A stretch of DNA of 64,000 bases, taken from positions 1 to 64,000 of the forward strand of contig QKJP01000059.1 of NCBI GenBank assembly GCA_003249255.1, given 5' to 3'. The DNA is from Bacteroidales bacterium (GTDB lineage: Bacteria > Bacteroidota > Bacteroidia > Bacteroidales > Marinilabiliaceae). Positions 47,859 through 56,822 of this stretch are shown here, piece after piece. Position 1 is the stretch's first letter, and each line of letters starts with the position of its first letter. A model generated the notes under the pieces. That model was not told where the DNA came from, did not search any database, and was given only the letters and a program-made list of their open reading frames with translations. Made by a program: the position numbers and the translations under genes.

Positions 47859-48467
47859 TTACTTCTTCGCTGCTTTACGCGATTTATCTCCTAAATAACC
47901 ACCGTGATGACGCTTTGCATATTCTTCATTAGAGAAATTAATTTTTTTCATGGCCATTACAACCAAAACATCTCCTATAACTGTCATGGTAGTGGTCGAA
48001 GTTGTTGGAGAAAGTCCCAATGGGCAAACTTCTTTAGGATTACCTGTACCGATACAAACATCTGATTCTTCGGCCAAAACAGACTCTGTATTACCGGTAA
48101 TCACAATAATTGGAATTGTTGGGTATAAACCTCTGGTTAAATCAATCAATTCAATGATTTCACGAGTTTTACCGGAATTGGAGATCATCAATAAAGCGTC
48201 GTTTTTTTGAATAATTCCTAAGTCGCCATGTTGTGCTTCACTTGGATGTAAAAAAACAGATGGCGTACCGGTAGAACTAAAGGTAGTCGCCATGTTATGG
48301 GCTATTTGCCCGGCTTTACCCATTCCACTGGTAATGAGTTTACCATGTTTTTCGTGTACTTGCGTGTGTATGATGTTAATTGCTTTTTCAAAATCGTCGG
48401 TTACAGGGATGTTGCTAACGGCCTGTGCTTCGTGCGCAATTAATTCTTTTATTTCGTCTAAATTCAT
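47859..48467 (-). CDS. SIS-domain sugar-phosphate isomerase (KpsF/KdsD-like, without CBS domains)
   Basis: 202 residues. SGMGKAGQIAHNMATTFSST, FLHPSEAQHGDLGII, MISNSGKTREIIEL, and PKEVCPLGLSPTTSTT are the KpsF/GutQ signatures. Arabinose-5-phosphate isomerases of that family usually have a C-terminal CBS pair, which is missing here. It may make arabinose 5-phosphate for Kdo or act on another ketose phosphate. The promoter -7 TACCTTTG lies at 48488-48495. Confidence 0.88.
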   Translation of the reverse strand: MNLDEIKELIAHEAQAVSNIPVTDDFEKAINIIHTQVHEKHGKLITSGMGKAGQIAHNMATTFSSTGTPSVFLHPSEAQHGDLGIIQKNDALLMISNSGKTREIIELIDLTRGLYPTIPIIVITGNTESVLAEESDVCIGTGNPKEVCPLGLSPTTSTTTMTVIGDVLVVMAMKKINFSNEEYAKRHHGGYLGDKSRKAAKK

Positions 48468-48487
48468 GTCTGATAAATTCTTTGGCG

Positions 48488-48495
48488 CAAAGGTA
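48488..48495 (-). promoter_or_regulatory. -7 element TACCTTTG of the SIS isomerase gene
   Basis: Exact TAnnTTTG match on the minus strand, 21 bp before the ATG at 48467. Confidence 0.5.
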
Positions 48496-48555
48496 ATATT
48501 TTTAGATTTTTAGATGGTGAGATTTTAGACAATAGATCATATTCACCTTATCGAC

Positions 48556-48960
48556 TCAATAAACTGTTTTGCTGTCATTACTGGGTATGCCAGAGTTTTT
48601 AAAGTCTTTTAGGTTACGAGTTATTATCAAATCTTGATTATTTTCAAGAGCTGTAAAATATTGCAAACCATCTTCAAAAGCTGAAAAAGTATCATCATTT
48701 AAAGCCAAATCAACAACTTTATCATCAAGTGTTAATGTTTTTAATAGCAGCCTGAGTTTTCGCAATACTCCTTTAGCTTGACTAGAATTCATTTGCCTTA
48801 ACAATATATAATTAGTATTTGCAAAGGTTAAAGCTAATGATGCTAATTCAACTTGCTTCTTATCTGCCATCGAAAACAATTGAGCGGCCTCTGCATAAAA
48901 AGGTTCTCGCCGCGACACTAAATCGATTACAATATTCGAATCAACAAATAACCTTTTCAT
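48556..48960 (-). CDS. PIN-domain toxin (VapC-like)
   Basis: 134 residues. RLFVDSNIVIDLVSRREPFY at the start has the first PIN acid (D); later acids lie in FSAFEDGLQYFTALENN and LIITRNLKDFKNS. PIN toxins cut RNA. It follows the DUF6364 antitoxin with a 4-bp overlap (48957-48960). Confidence 0.88.
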   Translation of the reverse strand: MKRLFVDSNIVIDLVSRREPFYAEAAQLFSMADKKQVELASLALTFANTNYILLRQMNSSQAKGVLRKLRLLLKTLTLDDKVVDLALNDDTFSAFEDGLQYFTALENNQDLIITRNLKDFKNSGIPSNDSKTVY

Positions 48961-49208
48961 TCGTATTTATTTTCCAGATAATCTCGATATGATTTTTTTT
49001 CATCAAACCCAGCAGGCAAATCAATGACACCACCTAGGCTTTCGACTAATGGAGTTATGGAATCCATATCTTGTGAAGTTTTCTCTTTTGTTAAACTATC
49101 AAAATATACTTCAACCATTTTCGATAAGCTGACTTTGTGATGTCGTGCATAAACTTTGGCTCGCTCAATAACACTATCATCTAATCTTAAAGTTAATTTG
49201 GTATCCAC
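48957..49208 (-). CDS. DUF6364-family antitoxin
   Basis: 83 residues from GTG at 49208, chosen because family members begin with (M)DTKLTLRLDDSVIERAK; an ATG frame extends to 49265 but that stretch looks like promoter sequence. Ribbon-helix-helix-like N-terminus, then SITPLVESLGGVIDLPAGFD and YRDYLENKY at the end. It pairs with the PIN toxin that overlaps its stop. Confidence 0.85.
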   Translation of the reverse strand: MDTKLTLRLDDSVIERAKVYARHHKVSLSKMVEVYFDSLTKEKTSQDMDSITPLVESLGGVIDLPAGFDEKKSYRDYLENKYE

Positions 49209-49362
49209 CTTCGGAAAATTTAATTTACGTACAGATATACAAAATCCGTATGTCAAGATCAACATTTATTTTTCTATCCAATAGGTTCGGATATAAATGA
49301 GTATTTTCACCGATATAAAACCTCCCTACTCTTTATATTGTTATCAAAATAAAGGAAAGAAT

Positions 49363-50139
49363 ATGCACATCATCATTTCGCCGGCAAAAGCATTAGACTA
49401 TGATACGCCGGCACCTAAAGTAAACACTTCAGAGACACGGTTAACTATCGAAACTCAAGTGCTTGCTAAAATACTAAAAGGCTATAGCCCTGAGCAGTTA
49501 GAAAGTCTCATGAAAATCAGCTCAAAACTCAGCCAATTAAACTACCATCGTTTTCAACTATGGGACTATCCTTTTGATGCTGCCCAAACCAAAGAAGCAC
49601 TTTGGGCTTTTAATGGAGAAGTATTTAATGGCATACAGGCCAAGACATTTAGTGAAAAAGACAATGTTTTTGCTCAAGATCATTTACGTATCTTATCAGG
49701 CTTTTATGGTTTATTGCGACCAATGGATGCCATCCTTCCATACCGTTTAGAAATGGGGACAAAATTGGAAAATTCGCAAGGTAAAAACTTGTATGAATTT
49801 TGGGGCGATAAGATCACTTCTTTGCTTAAACAGGATATGAATGAACTAGGTAGCGAGGTACTAATTAACCTGGCTTCCAATGAATATTTCAAATCCATCA
49901 ATAAAAAAACATTAGGAAAACGGATCATCTCACCAATATTTAAAGACGCTAAAAACGGGCAGTACAAAGTCATCAGCATTTATGCGAAAAAAGCCCGTGG
50001 ATTAATGACGCGTTTTATTATTCAAAACCAAATAACAAACCCTGAAGATTTAATTGGTTTTGATGCAGAAGGCTATTACTATCACGAAGGTTTATCAAAG
50101 AAAGATCAACCGGTATTTGTGAGGGATTATCAACCTTAA
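49363..50139 (+). CDS. yaaA: Peroxide stress protein YaaA (DUF328)
   Basis: 258 residues from the ATG at 49363, the usual length; the frame runs back to 49297. MHIIISPAKALDYDTPAP at the start, LWAFNGEVFNGIQAKTFSE, RILSGFYGLLRPMDAILPYR, NLASNEYFKSI, and the C-terminal YYHEGLSKKDQPVFVRD are diagnostic. In E. coli it limits peroxide damage by lowering free iron; binding to DNA has been reported. Confidence 0.95.
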   Translation: MHIIISPAKALDYDTPAPKVNTSETRLTIETQVLAKILKGYSPEQLESLMKISSKLSQLNYHRFQLWDYPFDAAQTKEALWAFNGEVFNGIQAKTFSEKDNVFAQDHLRILSGFYGLLRPMDAILPYRLEMGTKLENSQGKNLYEFWGDKITSLLKQDMNELGSEVLINLASNEYFKSINKKTLGKRIISPIFKDAKNGQYKVISIYAKKARGLMTRFIIQNQITNPEDLIGFDAEGYYYHEGLSKKDQPVFVRDYQP

Positions 50140-50497
50140 ACAAAAAGCTCGAAGTCCGAAGCACGGAGAGTTGAGCTTATTCAATCAACTGATGGCCAAC
50201 TGTACTTAATAGTATCTACGACACTTATACAGAAGATATAAAGTGAACTTTTTAACAATAAACTTCCTGCTTTTAACTAAAAAAAATGGTTAGATATTGT
50301 GCTTTATTCTATGGCTAAATATTGAATAGTAAGTAAGTTCATTAGCTCATTCTCCAATTTGCACATCAATACATTATTTACTTCAGACTTCAAGCTTCCC
50401 GCTCCTAAAACATTGACTCTATACCTTATTTTTCATAACTTAAACGGATCGTTATAACTGCTAAAGAGCAGATTTTTATAATTAAACCACACGCCCT
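50140..50497. other. Intergenic gap with short dispersed repeats
   Basis: Contains a CGAAGTCCGAAGCACGGAG repeat near 50151 (also at 7846-7875) and a CATTAGCTCATT...TTTGCACATC AT-rich repeat near 50340 of the family also seen near 6640, 47770, 53860 and 63300. No gene was seen. Confidence 0.4.
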
Positions 50498-51208
50498 ATG
50501 AGCACAAATAATATAATCGAACGTTATGGTAATCTGATCAAGGAGGAATCGCTCGTTACAATGGAAGATAAGATTTTACCAAATACTTTTGTTTTAGAAG
50601 CACCGGAACCATTTCCGGGATTTTATAGTTATTACAGTGATGCCCCAAGTGATTCAAAGCCCCTTTATGTGTATTTGGTTCTTAATAAACAATATACCAT
50701 AGAAGAAACAACGCGAGCCACGCAAAACATAAAAGACTATTTTAAAACAAATTTTAGCGCAGCTGCCGGCCATATTGATATCTACAATGAACAATTCGAA
50801 ATATTAAGGATTCGCCATTTAGATAGTTATGATCAGATAATGGATTTACAAGCCTGCTACAAAGATGAAGGTATTGAGTTTAAAAAGAAACCAAAATCCA
50901 TACAAGGTAAAGGCATTATCCGCTTAAGAAAATTCTTTACCCTTGAAGAATTAGGTGATGACATGTTCTTTGATGTGGATGAAAAAGACCACGGTTATTT
51001 TACCATTCCTCGAAAACTAAAATGGAAAGAGTTTGAAGAAATTACCAAAAAAGTCAAAAACAATTGGGATTTTAGTAATTTTGATGCTGCGGTAGGCCAC
51101 TTTCATAAAAACTTTTGCATTTGTGACATGATTAGGATTTACAACCCTAAAATTGACCGTGAATATTTGGAAGCAGCCAAAAAGAAATACCTTGAAAGGA
51201 TTAAATAA
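50498..51208 (+). CDS. Unknown protein with an internal duplication
   Basis: 236 residues. I do not recognise the family. The two halves look related: YVYLVLNKQYTIEETTRATQ...YFKTNFSAAAGHIDIYNE...LRIRHLD and YFTIPRKLKWKEFEEITKKV...WDFSNFDAAVGHFHKN...MIRIYN. Both have an alternating strand-helix-AxGH-strand pattern. No signal peptide or membrane helix. Followed by a terminator-like hairpin and another unknown gene. Confidence 0.75.
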   Translation: MSTNNIIERYGNLIKEESLVTMEDKILPNTFVLEAPEPFPGFYSYYSDAPSDSKPLYVYLVLNKQYTIEETTRATQNIKDYFKTNFSAAAGHIDIYNEQFEILRIRHLDSYDQIMDLQACYKDEGIEFKKKPKSIQGKGIIRLRKFFTLEELGDDMFFDVDEKDHGYFTIPRKLKWKEFEEITKKVKNNWDFSNFDAAVGHFHKNFCICDMIRIYNPKIDREYLEAAKKKYLERIK

Positions 51209-51238
51209 TTTCAAGTAAAAAACAACAAAAAATTTACC

Positions 51239-51267
51239 AACCGCATTTAAACGATGCGGTTTTTTTA
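51239..51267 (+). terminator. Terminator directly before the start of the next gene
   Basis: Stem AACCGCAT/ATGCGGTT with a 7-nt loop and a run of T through 51267. The ATG of the following gene is at 51270. Confidence 0.8.
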
Positions 51268-51269
51268 TC

Positions 51270-51824
51270 ATGAACAACATATATCTTCTTGCTCAAAATA
51301 ACATAGACCAATTACAAGACCTGTATGCCGGTTATGATGATCACTTTAACTTAGTGGCTGCACCACGCATCAGGCTATTTCTAAAAATGAAAGAAATCAT
51401 CAATAACAACCATCTTCTCTGGACGATTAAATATTCTCCGGTCAACAAACCGGAAAATGAAATTAGAGCATCTGTAGTTGATCCCAATAAGAAGTTTCAT
51501 TTCTATTTTGCAATTCCTTTGTCTCAGAAATTTGAATTGAAATTGTTTTTAGGTGATAATACCTTCAACTTTTTTGAAGCTCATCCTTTCCTTATTCAAA
51601 AAGAAATCATAAAAAAGGATGAATTTAATGTTTCGGCGACATTAAATACTTTGCCTCATCTTATATTGTCTGATAAAATTCAAAGAATTGACAGAACACT
51701 ATTGGAATCAGAAGTTAAGATGGAGAGCGTCAAAGAATCAGAATTATTTCTGCTTATTGAAACAATGATTAAGCGCTTTACTCCTTCCTTAGTTAAAATT
51801 GTTAACAATGAATGGGCATTTTAA
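51270..51824 (+). CDS. Unknown protein
   Basis: 184 residues, family not recognised. N-terminus MNNIYLLAQNNIDQLQDLYA, central beta-rich FHFYFAIPLSQKFELKLFLG, C-terminal helix ELFLLIETMIKRFTPSLVKI. No signal peptide. The start codon lies 3 bp after the U-tract of a terminator, so expression needs read-through or an unseen promoter overlapping the hairpin. Confidence 0.65.
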   Translation: MNNIYLLAQNNIDQLQDLYAGYDDHFNLVAAPRIRLFLKMKEIINNNHLLWTIKYSPVNKPENEIRASVVDPNKKFHFYFAIPLSQKFELKLFLGDNTFNFFEAHPFLIQKEIIKKDEFNVSATLNTLPHLILSDKIQRIDRTLLESEVKMESVKESELFLLIETMIKRFTPSLVKIVNNEWAF

Positions 51825-52082
51825 AACATGTAGGCGTTGATATGGTTAAGAGTTAATGCTCTATAAAGGTTACGAACTTTCACGAGATAGTACGAAGTCC
51901 AGAGTTATTTCGTACAACCTGAAAAATACTTTCTTACAAGATATACTTTTAGTTTTTTTGAATGTTATTTACTTTATCAAACAGTATATACTTACATCGA
52001 TGACCGAAAGAAAAGCGAAGAGGAAGGAAAACAAAAGTAATTTCCGTCCCCAAAGTATCTTCGTAAACTCCATTTCGAAATG

Positions 52083-52547
52083 TTAATCGATCGGAAACTG
52101 ACGTTTAAAACTTTCATCCAACGAAATAATGGTTTCTGTAGAAGCAATTCCATCAATGGCTTGTAACTGGTCATGTAAAATGTCTTTTAAGTGCTCATTA
52201 CTCTTAGCATAAATCTTAATAAACATGGCATACTTACCGGTTGTGTAATGACATTCGACCACTTGGGGAATGGTATTTAACTGCTTCACCACCTTGTTAA
52301 ACATGGATGCTTCACGAAGAAAAATACCCACAAAAGCACAAGTGTGATAACCAATGGCTGCCGGATCTACAATAAACTCAGAACCTTTAATCACTCCAAT
52401 GTTAGTTAAGCGCTGTATCCGTTGATGAATAGCTGCACCGGACACATTGCATTCGCGAGCAACTTCTAAAAAAGGTACGCGGGCATTTTGAGTAACAAAG
52501 GAAAGGATTTTTTTGTCTAAGTTATCAATTTGAGATCTTTCAGTCAT
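52083..52547 (-). CDS. Lrp/AsnC family transcriptional regulator
   Basis: 154 residues. N-terminal helix-turn-helix (LDKKILSFVTQNARVPFLEV, GAAIHQRIQRLTNIGVIKGS), C-terminal RAM effector domain (AFVGIFLREASMFNKVVKQL, ECHYTTGKYAMFIKIYAKS). It senses amino acids or related metabolites in other bacteria; target genes are not evident here. Confidence 0.94.
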   Translation of the reverse strand: MTERSQIDNLDKKILSFVTQNARVPFLEVARECNVSGAAIHQRIQRLTNIGVIKGSEFIVDPAAIGYHTCAFVGIFLREASMFNKVVKQLNTIPQVVECHYTTGKYAMFIKIYAKSNEHLKDILHDQLQAIDGIASTETIISLDESFKRQFPID

Positions 52548-52576
52548 AATCCGTAAGTTGTTAATTATATTTTATG

Positions 52577-52729
52577 TATATCCGTTATTGCACCAAATTA
52601 TTTCAGCACAGAGGCACGAGAAACAAAGTTTATGAAGTTAAAACTATAAAACTCTGAGTCTCTGTGTTGATGTTTTTTTGCGTCATACTTATTTTTTGCA
52701 TTATGAATAATTGCGGATATTCAATTCAG
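52577..52729. repeat. Dispersed hairpin element upstream of the Lrp/AsnC gene
   Basis: Arms CAGCACAGAGGCAC and AGTCTCTGTGTTGATG are imperfect inverted copies; outer ends TATCCGTTATT and AATTGCGGATATTCAATTCAG match the family at 8982, 16158 and 56557. The remainder of 52548-53010 is AT-rich without a gene. Confidence 0.65.
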
Positions 52730-53010
52730 ATTGTTTTTCTAGTGAATTTACGACTTTGCAAATTTAAGTACTTATTTCTTCCAAAGGTTGTCATATCTAG
52801 CATAAAAAGTAACATTGGAAAGACAAATATGGCAAAATTCTCCATGCCCCTAGAAAACACATTACCCCCAGTACTTATCTTCATCAATTAATGCTACAAG
52901 ATTGATTAATAATATGAAAGTAAATTCAGACTCAAATTTTAAAATGAACAATCAAATCACCTTCTAGATCAATTGAATGTAACTAAAACTTGATAACCGG
53001 CGTGGTTTTC

Positions 53011-53502
53011 TCAAATTAATCGTCCGATCGCTTCCATTGATAAAAACATTTTTTTACTATCCGGCAACTGTTCAAATCCATATTTTTTGTAAAACTCAAT
53101 GTCCATATCATTCATTGAATCTACAACAACTGCCAATGCACCAATACTTTCAGTTGACAATTTATAACTTCTAAAAAGTGCATCCATAAGTAGAAACTCC
53201 CTCAAACCTGTTCCTTTCACTTTAATATCTCTTGCTAATCGACCTAATAAAACAACTGAAGCATTATTTTTTTGGGGTACAAGACTTAAGTACTTATCTG
53301 GAATGAATTTTCTACCAAAACTCTCACTTGTTAAGGTATAGTAACCTGTTACATTTTGTTTAGCATCAACAGCGACAAAACAAATTGCAAGTTTTTTCCG
53401 TAGATCATGGCTAACCTGTTTTCGTATATAATCTGTTAAGGAACTATCTTCACAATAAAAGTTCTTCCTTTTATGACATTTCTCTAATAGCTGAATTCTC
53501 AC
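53011..53502 (-). CDS. GNAT-family toxin (TacT-like acetyltransferase)
   Basis: 163 residues. VVLLGRLARDIKVKGTGLRE followed by FLLMDALFRS is the acetyl-CoA binding region, and VDSMNDMDIEFYKKYGFEQL the late GNAT motif; this is the pattern of TacT toxins, which acetylate aminoacyl-tRNA. It follows a DUF1778 antitoxin by 5 bp. Confidence 0.9.
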   Translation of the reverse strand: MRIQLLEKCHKRKNFYCEDSSLTDYIRKQVSHDLRKKLAICFVAVDAKQNVTGYYTLTSESFGRKFIPDKYLSLVPQKNNASVVLLGRLARDIKVKGTGLREFLLMDALFRSYKLSTESIGALAVVVDSMNDMDIEFYKKYGFEQLPDSKKMFLSMEAIGRLI

Positions 53503-53507
53503 TTTAC

Positions 53508-53786
53508 CTACATTTGAGATTTATACTTTTCAGCCGCTTCTCTAAGTTTTTCATTTGGCTGACTCTCTCCAAATACAGCCTCAAAAAACCTCTCCCGATC
53601 TTTTTCACTGGCAATAATTCGATCATTCTTAGCTAGAATCTTTTCGGCATGAGCTTTTACTACTCGAATAACATAGCTGCTAAAAGATTTATCTCCACTT
53701 AGCTTTTGTGCTTTTTGAAAATTACGTTTATCGTGAGATGATAACCTTATTTCAATTCGCTCGTCTTTTTTTACTTGTGCTTTCAT
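53508..53786 (-). CDS. DUF1778-family antitoxin (TacA-like)
   Basis: 92 residues. KDERIEIRLSSHDKRNFQKA is the ribbon-helix-helix N-terminus, with SFSSYVIRVVKAHAEKIL, DRERFFEAVFGESQPNEKLR and a C-terminal AAEKYK tail that would bind the toxin. First gene of the pair, so it probably autoregulates. Confidence 0.88.
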   Translation of the reverse strand: MKAQVKKDERIEIRLSSHDKRNFQKAQKLSGDKSFSSYVIRVVKAHAEKILAKNDRIIASEKDRERFFEAVFGESQPNEKLREAAEKYKSQM

Positions 53787-53947
53787 GATTTAATACTTTT
53801 CACCAATGTACGGCATTTATCGTATAAATTAACAATATCAAACAATCCTTTTTAGCACATTATCTCATTTCCTCATCTGCACATTAAAAAGTAGAAGCTC
53901 TTTTAAAATAATCCAATATTTCATCAAGACTTTAAAGGGTAATAGTC

Positions 53948-55219
53948 TTAATTAAAAACGCCACCTTGCTCGGTAGGATACTGAAACACACACAAATCAA
54001 ACTCAGGCAACACCGCTAAAATATGATCAAAGATATCTGCCTGAATGGTTTCATAATTAGCCCAAGCCTGATCGTTTGAGAAAGCATAAATTTCGATGGG
54101 TAATCCTTTTTCTGAGGGTTGTAAATGACGCACTAAAAGGGTCATCTCTTGATGTATTTTAGGATGATTTCTCAAATAACGTTCTAAATAATTACGAAAC
54201 ATCCCCACATTCGTCATTCTTCGCCCATTTACCACAATGGTATCGTCTATCTTATTTTTTTGATTATGCTCTGTGATTTCTTGTTCTCGTTGAATCACAT
54301 AATCTTTTAAATAATGAATCTTTTGAAAGTGTTTAATCATCTCCGGGGTACAAAATTTAATGCTTTTCATATCAATATTAATCGAACGTTTAATACGACG
54401 ACCACCAGAATCTTCCATGCCTCTCCAATTCATAAACGAATCTGAAACCATCGCATAAGTTGGAATGGTAGATATGGTTTTATCCCAGTTTTGAACTTTT
54501 ACCGTATTAAGAGTTACCTCTAACACTGTTCCGTCAGCTTTATGAGAGGGCATACTAATCCAATCCCCCACTCTTACCATACGGTTAGCCGACAATTGTA
54601 TACCTGCCACAAAACCAAGGATGGTATCCTTAAAGATTAACATCAGTACCGCTGCCATGGCACCCATTCCTGCAAATATGGAGGTTAATTGAATGCCAAA
54701 AACAATTGAAACAATCATGAGTGCAGCTACACTGTAAGCAATAAGTTTTGCAATTTGAACATAACCTTTTACCGGTCGCTCATCAGCATTTGGAAAATGA
54801 TTGTAAATATCTTCCAAAGCATCTAAGAAGGCATTCATGGACCGTACAAGAGTGACCACAATAATCACAAAGACGGTATGTTTTACGATTGCATCAAGTT
54901 TTGGAAAAACTTCAAACACGATATCTGACAACAAATAAATAACCAATGCAGGAGCCAAATAGGATAAACGCTCTAATACTTTATGTTTAATAAAATAATC
55001 GTCATATATAGACTTACTTCTGATGATTAGCTTCTCAAGAAATTTTATAATGATTTTTTTAGTAATCAAATTCACGACATAGCTTAACACTAATAATCCA
55101 ATGGCTAAGATCAGTATTTTAGTGGCCATTATTAAATACTCATTCAAGCCCCAACCTTGCAACAAAGCCTGTAACCAGTCATTAATTCTATTATCTGATA
55201 ATATTGTATAATCTTCCAT
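53948..55219 (-). CDS. MscS-family mechanosensitive channel (YbdG-like)
   Basis: 423 residues. Five hydrophobic helices (about 27-47, 77-102, 110-125, 150-170, 175-205). The pore helix region IFAGMGAMAAVLMLIFKDTI and the beta domain VGDWISMPSHKADGTVLEVT, then NTVKVQNWDKTISTIPTYAM, identify the MscS fold with an insertion as in YbdG/MscM. It releases solutes on hypo-osmotic shock. Promoter -7 TATTTTTG on the minus strand at 55248-55255. Confidence 0.93.
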   Translation of the reverse strand: MEDYTILSDNRINDWLQALLQGWGLNEYLIMATKILILAIGLLVLSYVVNLITKKIIIKFLEKLIIRSKSIYDDYFIKHKVLERLSYLAPALVIYLLSDIVFEVFPKLDAIVKHTVFVIIVVTLVRSMNAFLDALEDIYNHFPNADERPVKGYVQIAKLIAYSVAALMIVSIVFGIQLTSIFAGMGAMAAVLMLIFKDTILGFVAGIQLSANRMVRVGDWISMPSHKADGTVLEVTLNTVKVQNWDKTISTIPTYAMVSDSFMNWRGMEDSGGRRIKRSINIDMKSIKFCTPEMIKHFQKIHYLKDYVIQREQEITEHNQKNKIDDTIVVNGRRMTNVGMFRNYLERYLRNHPKIHQEMTLLVRHLQPSEKGLPIEIYAFSNDQAWANYETIQADIFDHILAVLPEFDLCVFQYPTEQGGVFN

Positions 55220-55247
55220 TTGTTCTGATAATTATCTGTTATTTTTA

Positions 55248-55255
55248 CAAAAATA
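55248..55255 (-). promoter_or_regulatory. -7 element TATTTTTG of the MscS-family gene
   Basis: Exact TAnnTTTG match on the minus strand, 29 bp before the ATG at 55219. Confidence 0.4.
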
Positions 55256-55274
55256 GAAGTTTAAAGCAATACTT

Positions 55275-56546
55275 ATGCGCCATTTATCGCTCCTCTTATT
55301 AATATTTATTACTGCTTCAAAACCGATCCAATTCAAAACGGATTTTGATGCCAACTTTGAATCGAACGCGTTACGCATAAACCTTGCTTTTGCAGGCAAC
55401 AAAGATTCCCAAGAAATCTATCTATTTTCCTTAAATAAGGATGAATTTTACGGAGGTTCGCAAAATTGCTTAATTGATACTCTTAATTTGGGAACTTACC
55501 GCTGTAATGTTTTTAACCTCAACAAGGAACTTCTTTTTCGTCGAGGATTTTGCTCTCTTTTTGAAGAATGGCAAACCACTGAAGAGGCTAAAAATCAAAG
55601 GAAAGTCTTTAATCAATCGATAAACATCCCCTATCCTAAAAACAACTGCATCATCACTATTGACAGAAGAAATTTTGAGGGAATATTTGAAGAAGCATTG
55701 AGGCTTGAAATTGATCCGGATAACCCAAACATTGCAGCGACTCAAGCAAGCGAAATTCCACACAAAACTATTTTAAAGAATGGAACGGCTAAAAATAAAA
55801 TTGATCTCCTCTTTTTATCAGAAGGATACAAAGCTGATGAAATGGGAAAATTTGTTGAAGATGTAAAACGACTATCGAACTACCTTTTTTCTTTTGATCC
55901 ATACCAAAGCTTTCGAGCCAGTTTTAATATTTCTGCACTCTGCATTCCATCGCAAGAAAGTGGTGTAAGTGATCCGCAAAAAGGCGAATGGAAAAATACT
56001 GCTTTAAAATCATCCTTCAATACCTTTTACATTGATCGATACCTTCAAATTGCAGATCCTCTAACGCTTGCAAACTACGCTTCTCAACTCCCCTACGACC
56101 ATTTGATCGTTGTAGTCAATTCGAAAAAGTATGGAGGTGGTGGCATCTATAATCACTTCTCCATTGTAACAGCAGACCACAAATTATCGGAAGAAGTTTT
56201 TCTACATGAATTAGGACATGGTATAGCCGGTTTAGCCGATGAATACTATACTTCTGAAGTTCCTTATGAGAATTATTTCAATTTAAACATCGAACCCTGG
56301 CAACCCAATATTACGACGCTTATTGATTTCGAACAAAAATGGAAACATTTAGTGCCGGACACCATCCCAATCCCTACACCAAACAATATAACTGTACCAA
56401 TTGGCGTTTATGAAGGTGCGTCGTACCTAAAAAAAGGTGTTTATCGGCCGGCATTTGACTGCCGTATGAAAACCAATGAAGCTGAAGGTTTTTGTCCGGT
56501 TTGCCAAGAGGCCATTAAAAAAGTAATTCAACAATGTGCTAATTAA
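55275..56546 (+). CDS. Secreted peptidase family M64 (IgA peptidase-like)
   Basis: 423 residues. Short signal sequence (MRHLSLLLLIFITASKPIQF), an N-terminal beta domain (about 25-160), then the M64 metallopeptidase domain: KIDLLFLSEGYKADEMGKFV, LIVVVNSKKYGGGGIYNHFS and the zinc site HELGHGIAGLADEYY near residue 310. The family is known from secreted peptidases of gut and environmental Bacteroidota. No C-terminal sorting domain. Confidence 0.93.
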   Translation: MRHLSLLLLIFITASKPIQFKTDFDANFESNALRINLAFAGNKDSQEIYLFSLNKDEFYGGSQNCLIDTLNLGTYRCNVFNLNKELLFRRGFCSLFEEWQTTEEAKNQRKVFNQSINIPYPKNNCIITIDRRNFEGIFEEALRLEIDPDNPNIAATQASEIPHKTILKNGTAKNKIDLLFLSEGYKADEMGKFVEDVKRLSNYLFSFDPYQSFRASFNISALCIPSQESGVSDPQKGEWKNTALKSSFNTFYIDRYLQIADPLTLANYASQLPYDHLIVVVNSKKYGGGGIYNHFSIVTADHKLSEEVFLHELGHGIAGLADEYYTSEVPYENYFNLNIEPWQPNITTLIDFEQKWKHLVPDTIPIPTPNNITVPIGVYEGASYLKKGVYRPAFDCRMKTNEAEGFCPVCQEAIKKVIQQCAN

Positions 56547-56556
56547 CAAATACGTA

Positions 56557-56691
56557 TATCCGTAATACTCATAATTATTTCAACACAGAGACACGGAGAC
56601 ACAAAGTTTTTTATTTTTTTTCATAAACCTCTGTGCCCCTGTGTCTCTGTGTTGAGTTTTTTTTTAATTATGCATAATTGCGGACATTCAG
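56557..56691. repeat. Dispersed hairpin element, best-preserved copy
   Basis: CAACACAGAGACACGGAGAC pairs with TGTGTCTCTGTGTTG around an A/T-rich loop; outer ends ATATCCGTAATACTCATAAT and ATTATGCATAATTGCGGACA with ATTCAG are complementary too. The whole can fold into one hairpin of about 60 bp. Lies between M64 and aldo/keto reductase genes. Confidence 0.75.
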
Positions 56692-56822
56692 TTTAATAAA
56701 TGAGAAAACGCGCAAATGATTAAATAAATCTATGCATTATACAGAAATAAGTAAGCTGCAACCGCGATAGCTATCGGGGGGGCACTATGCACTAAAATAA
56801 AAACTACTAAAACAAATATACA

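Noticed and set aside
51856-52086. 76-codon plus-strand frame
   Set aside because: It overlaps the 3' end of the Lrp/AsnC gene on the other strand and its protein looks like translated AT-rich gap.
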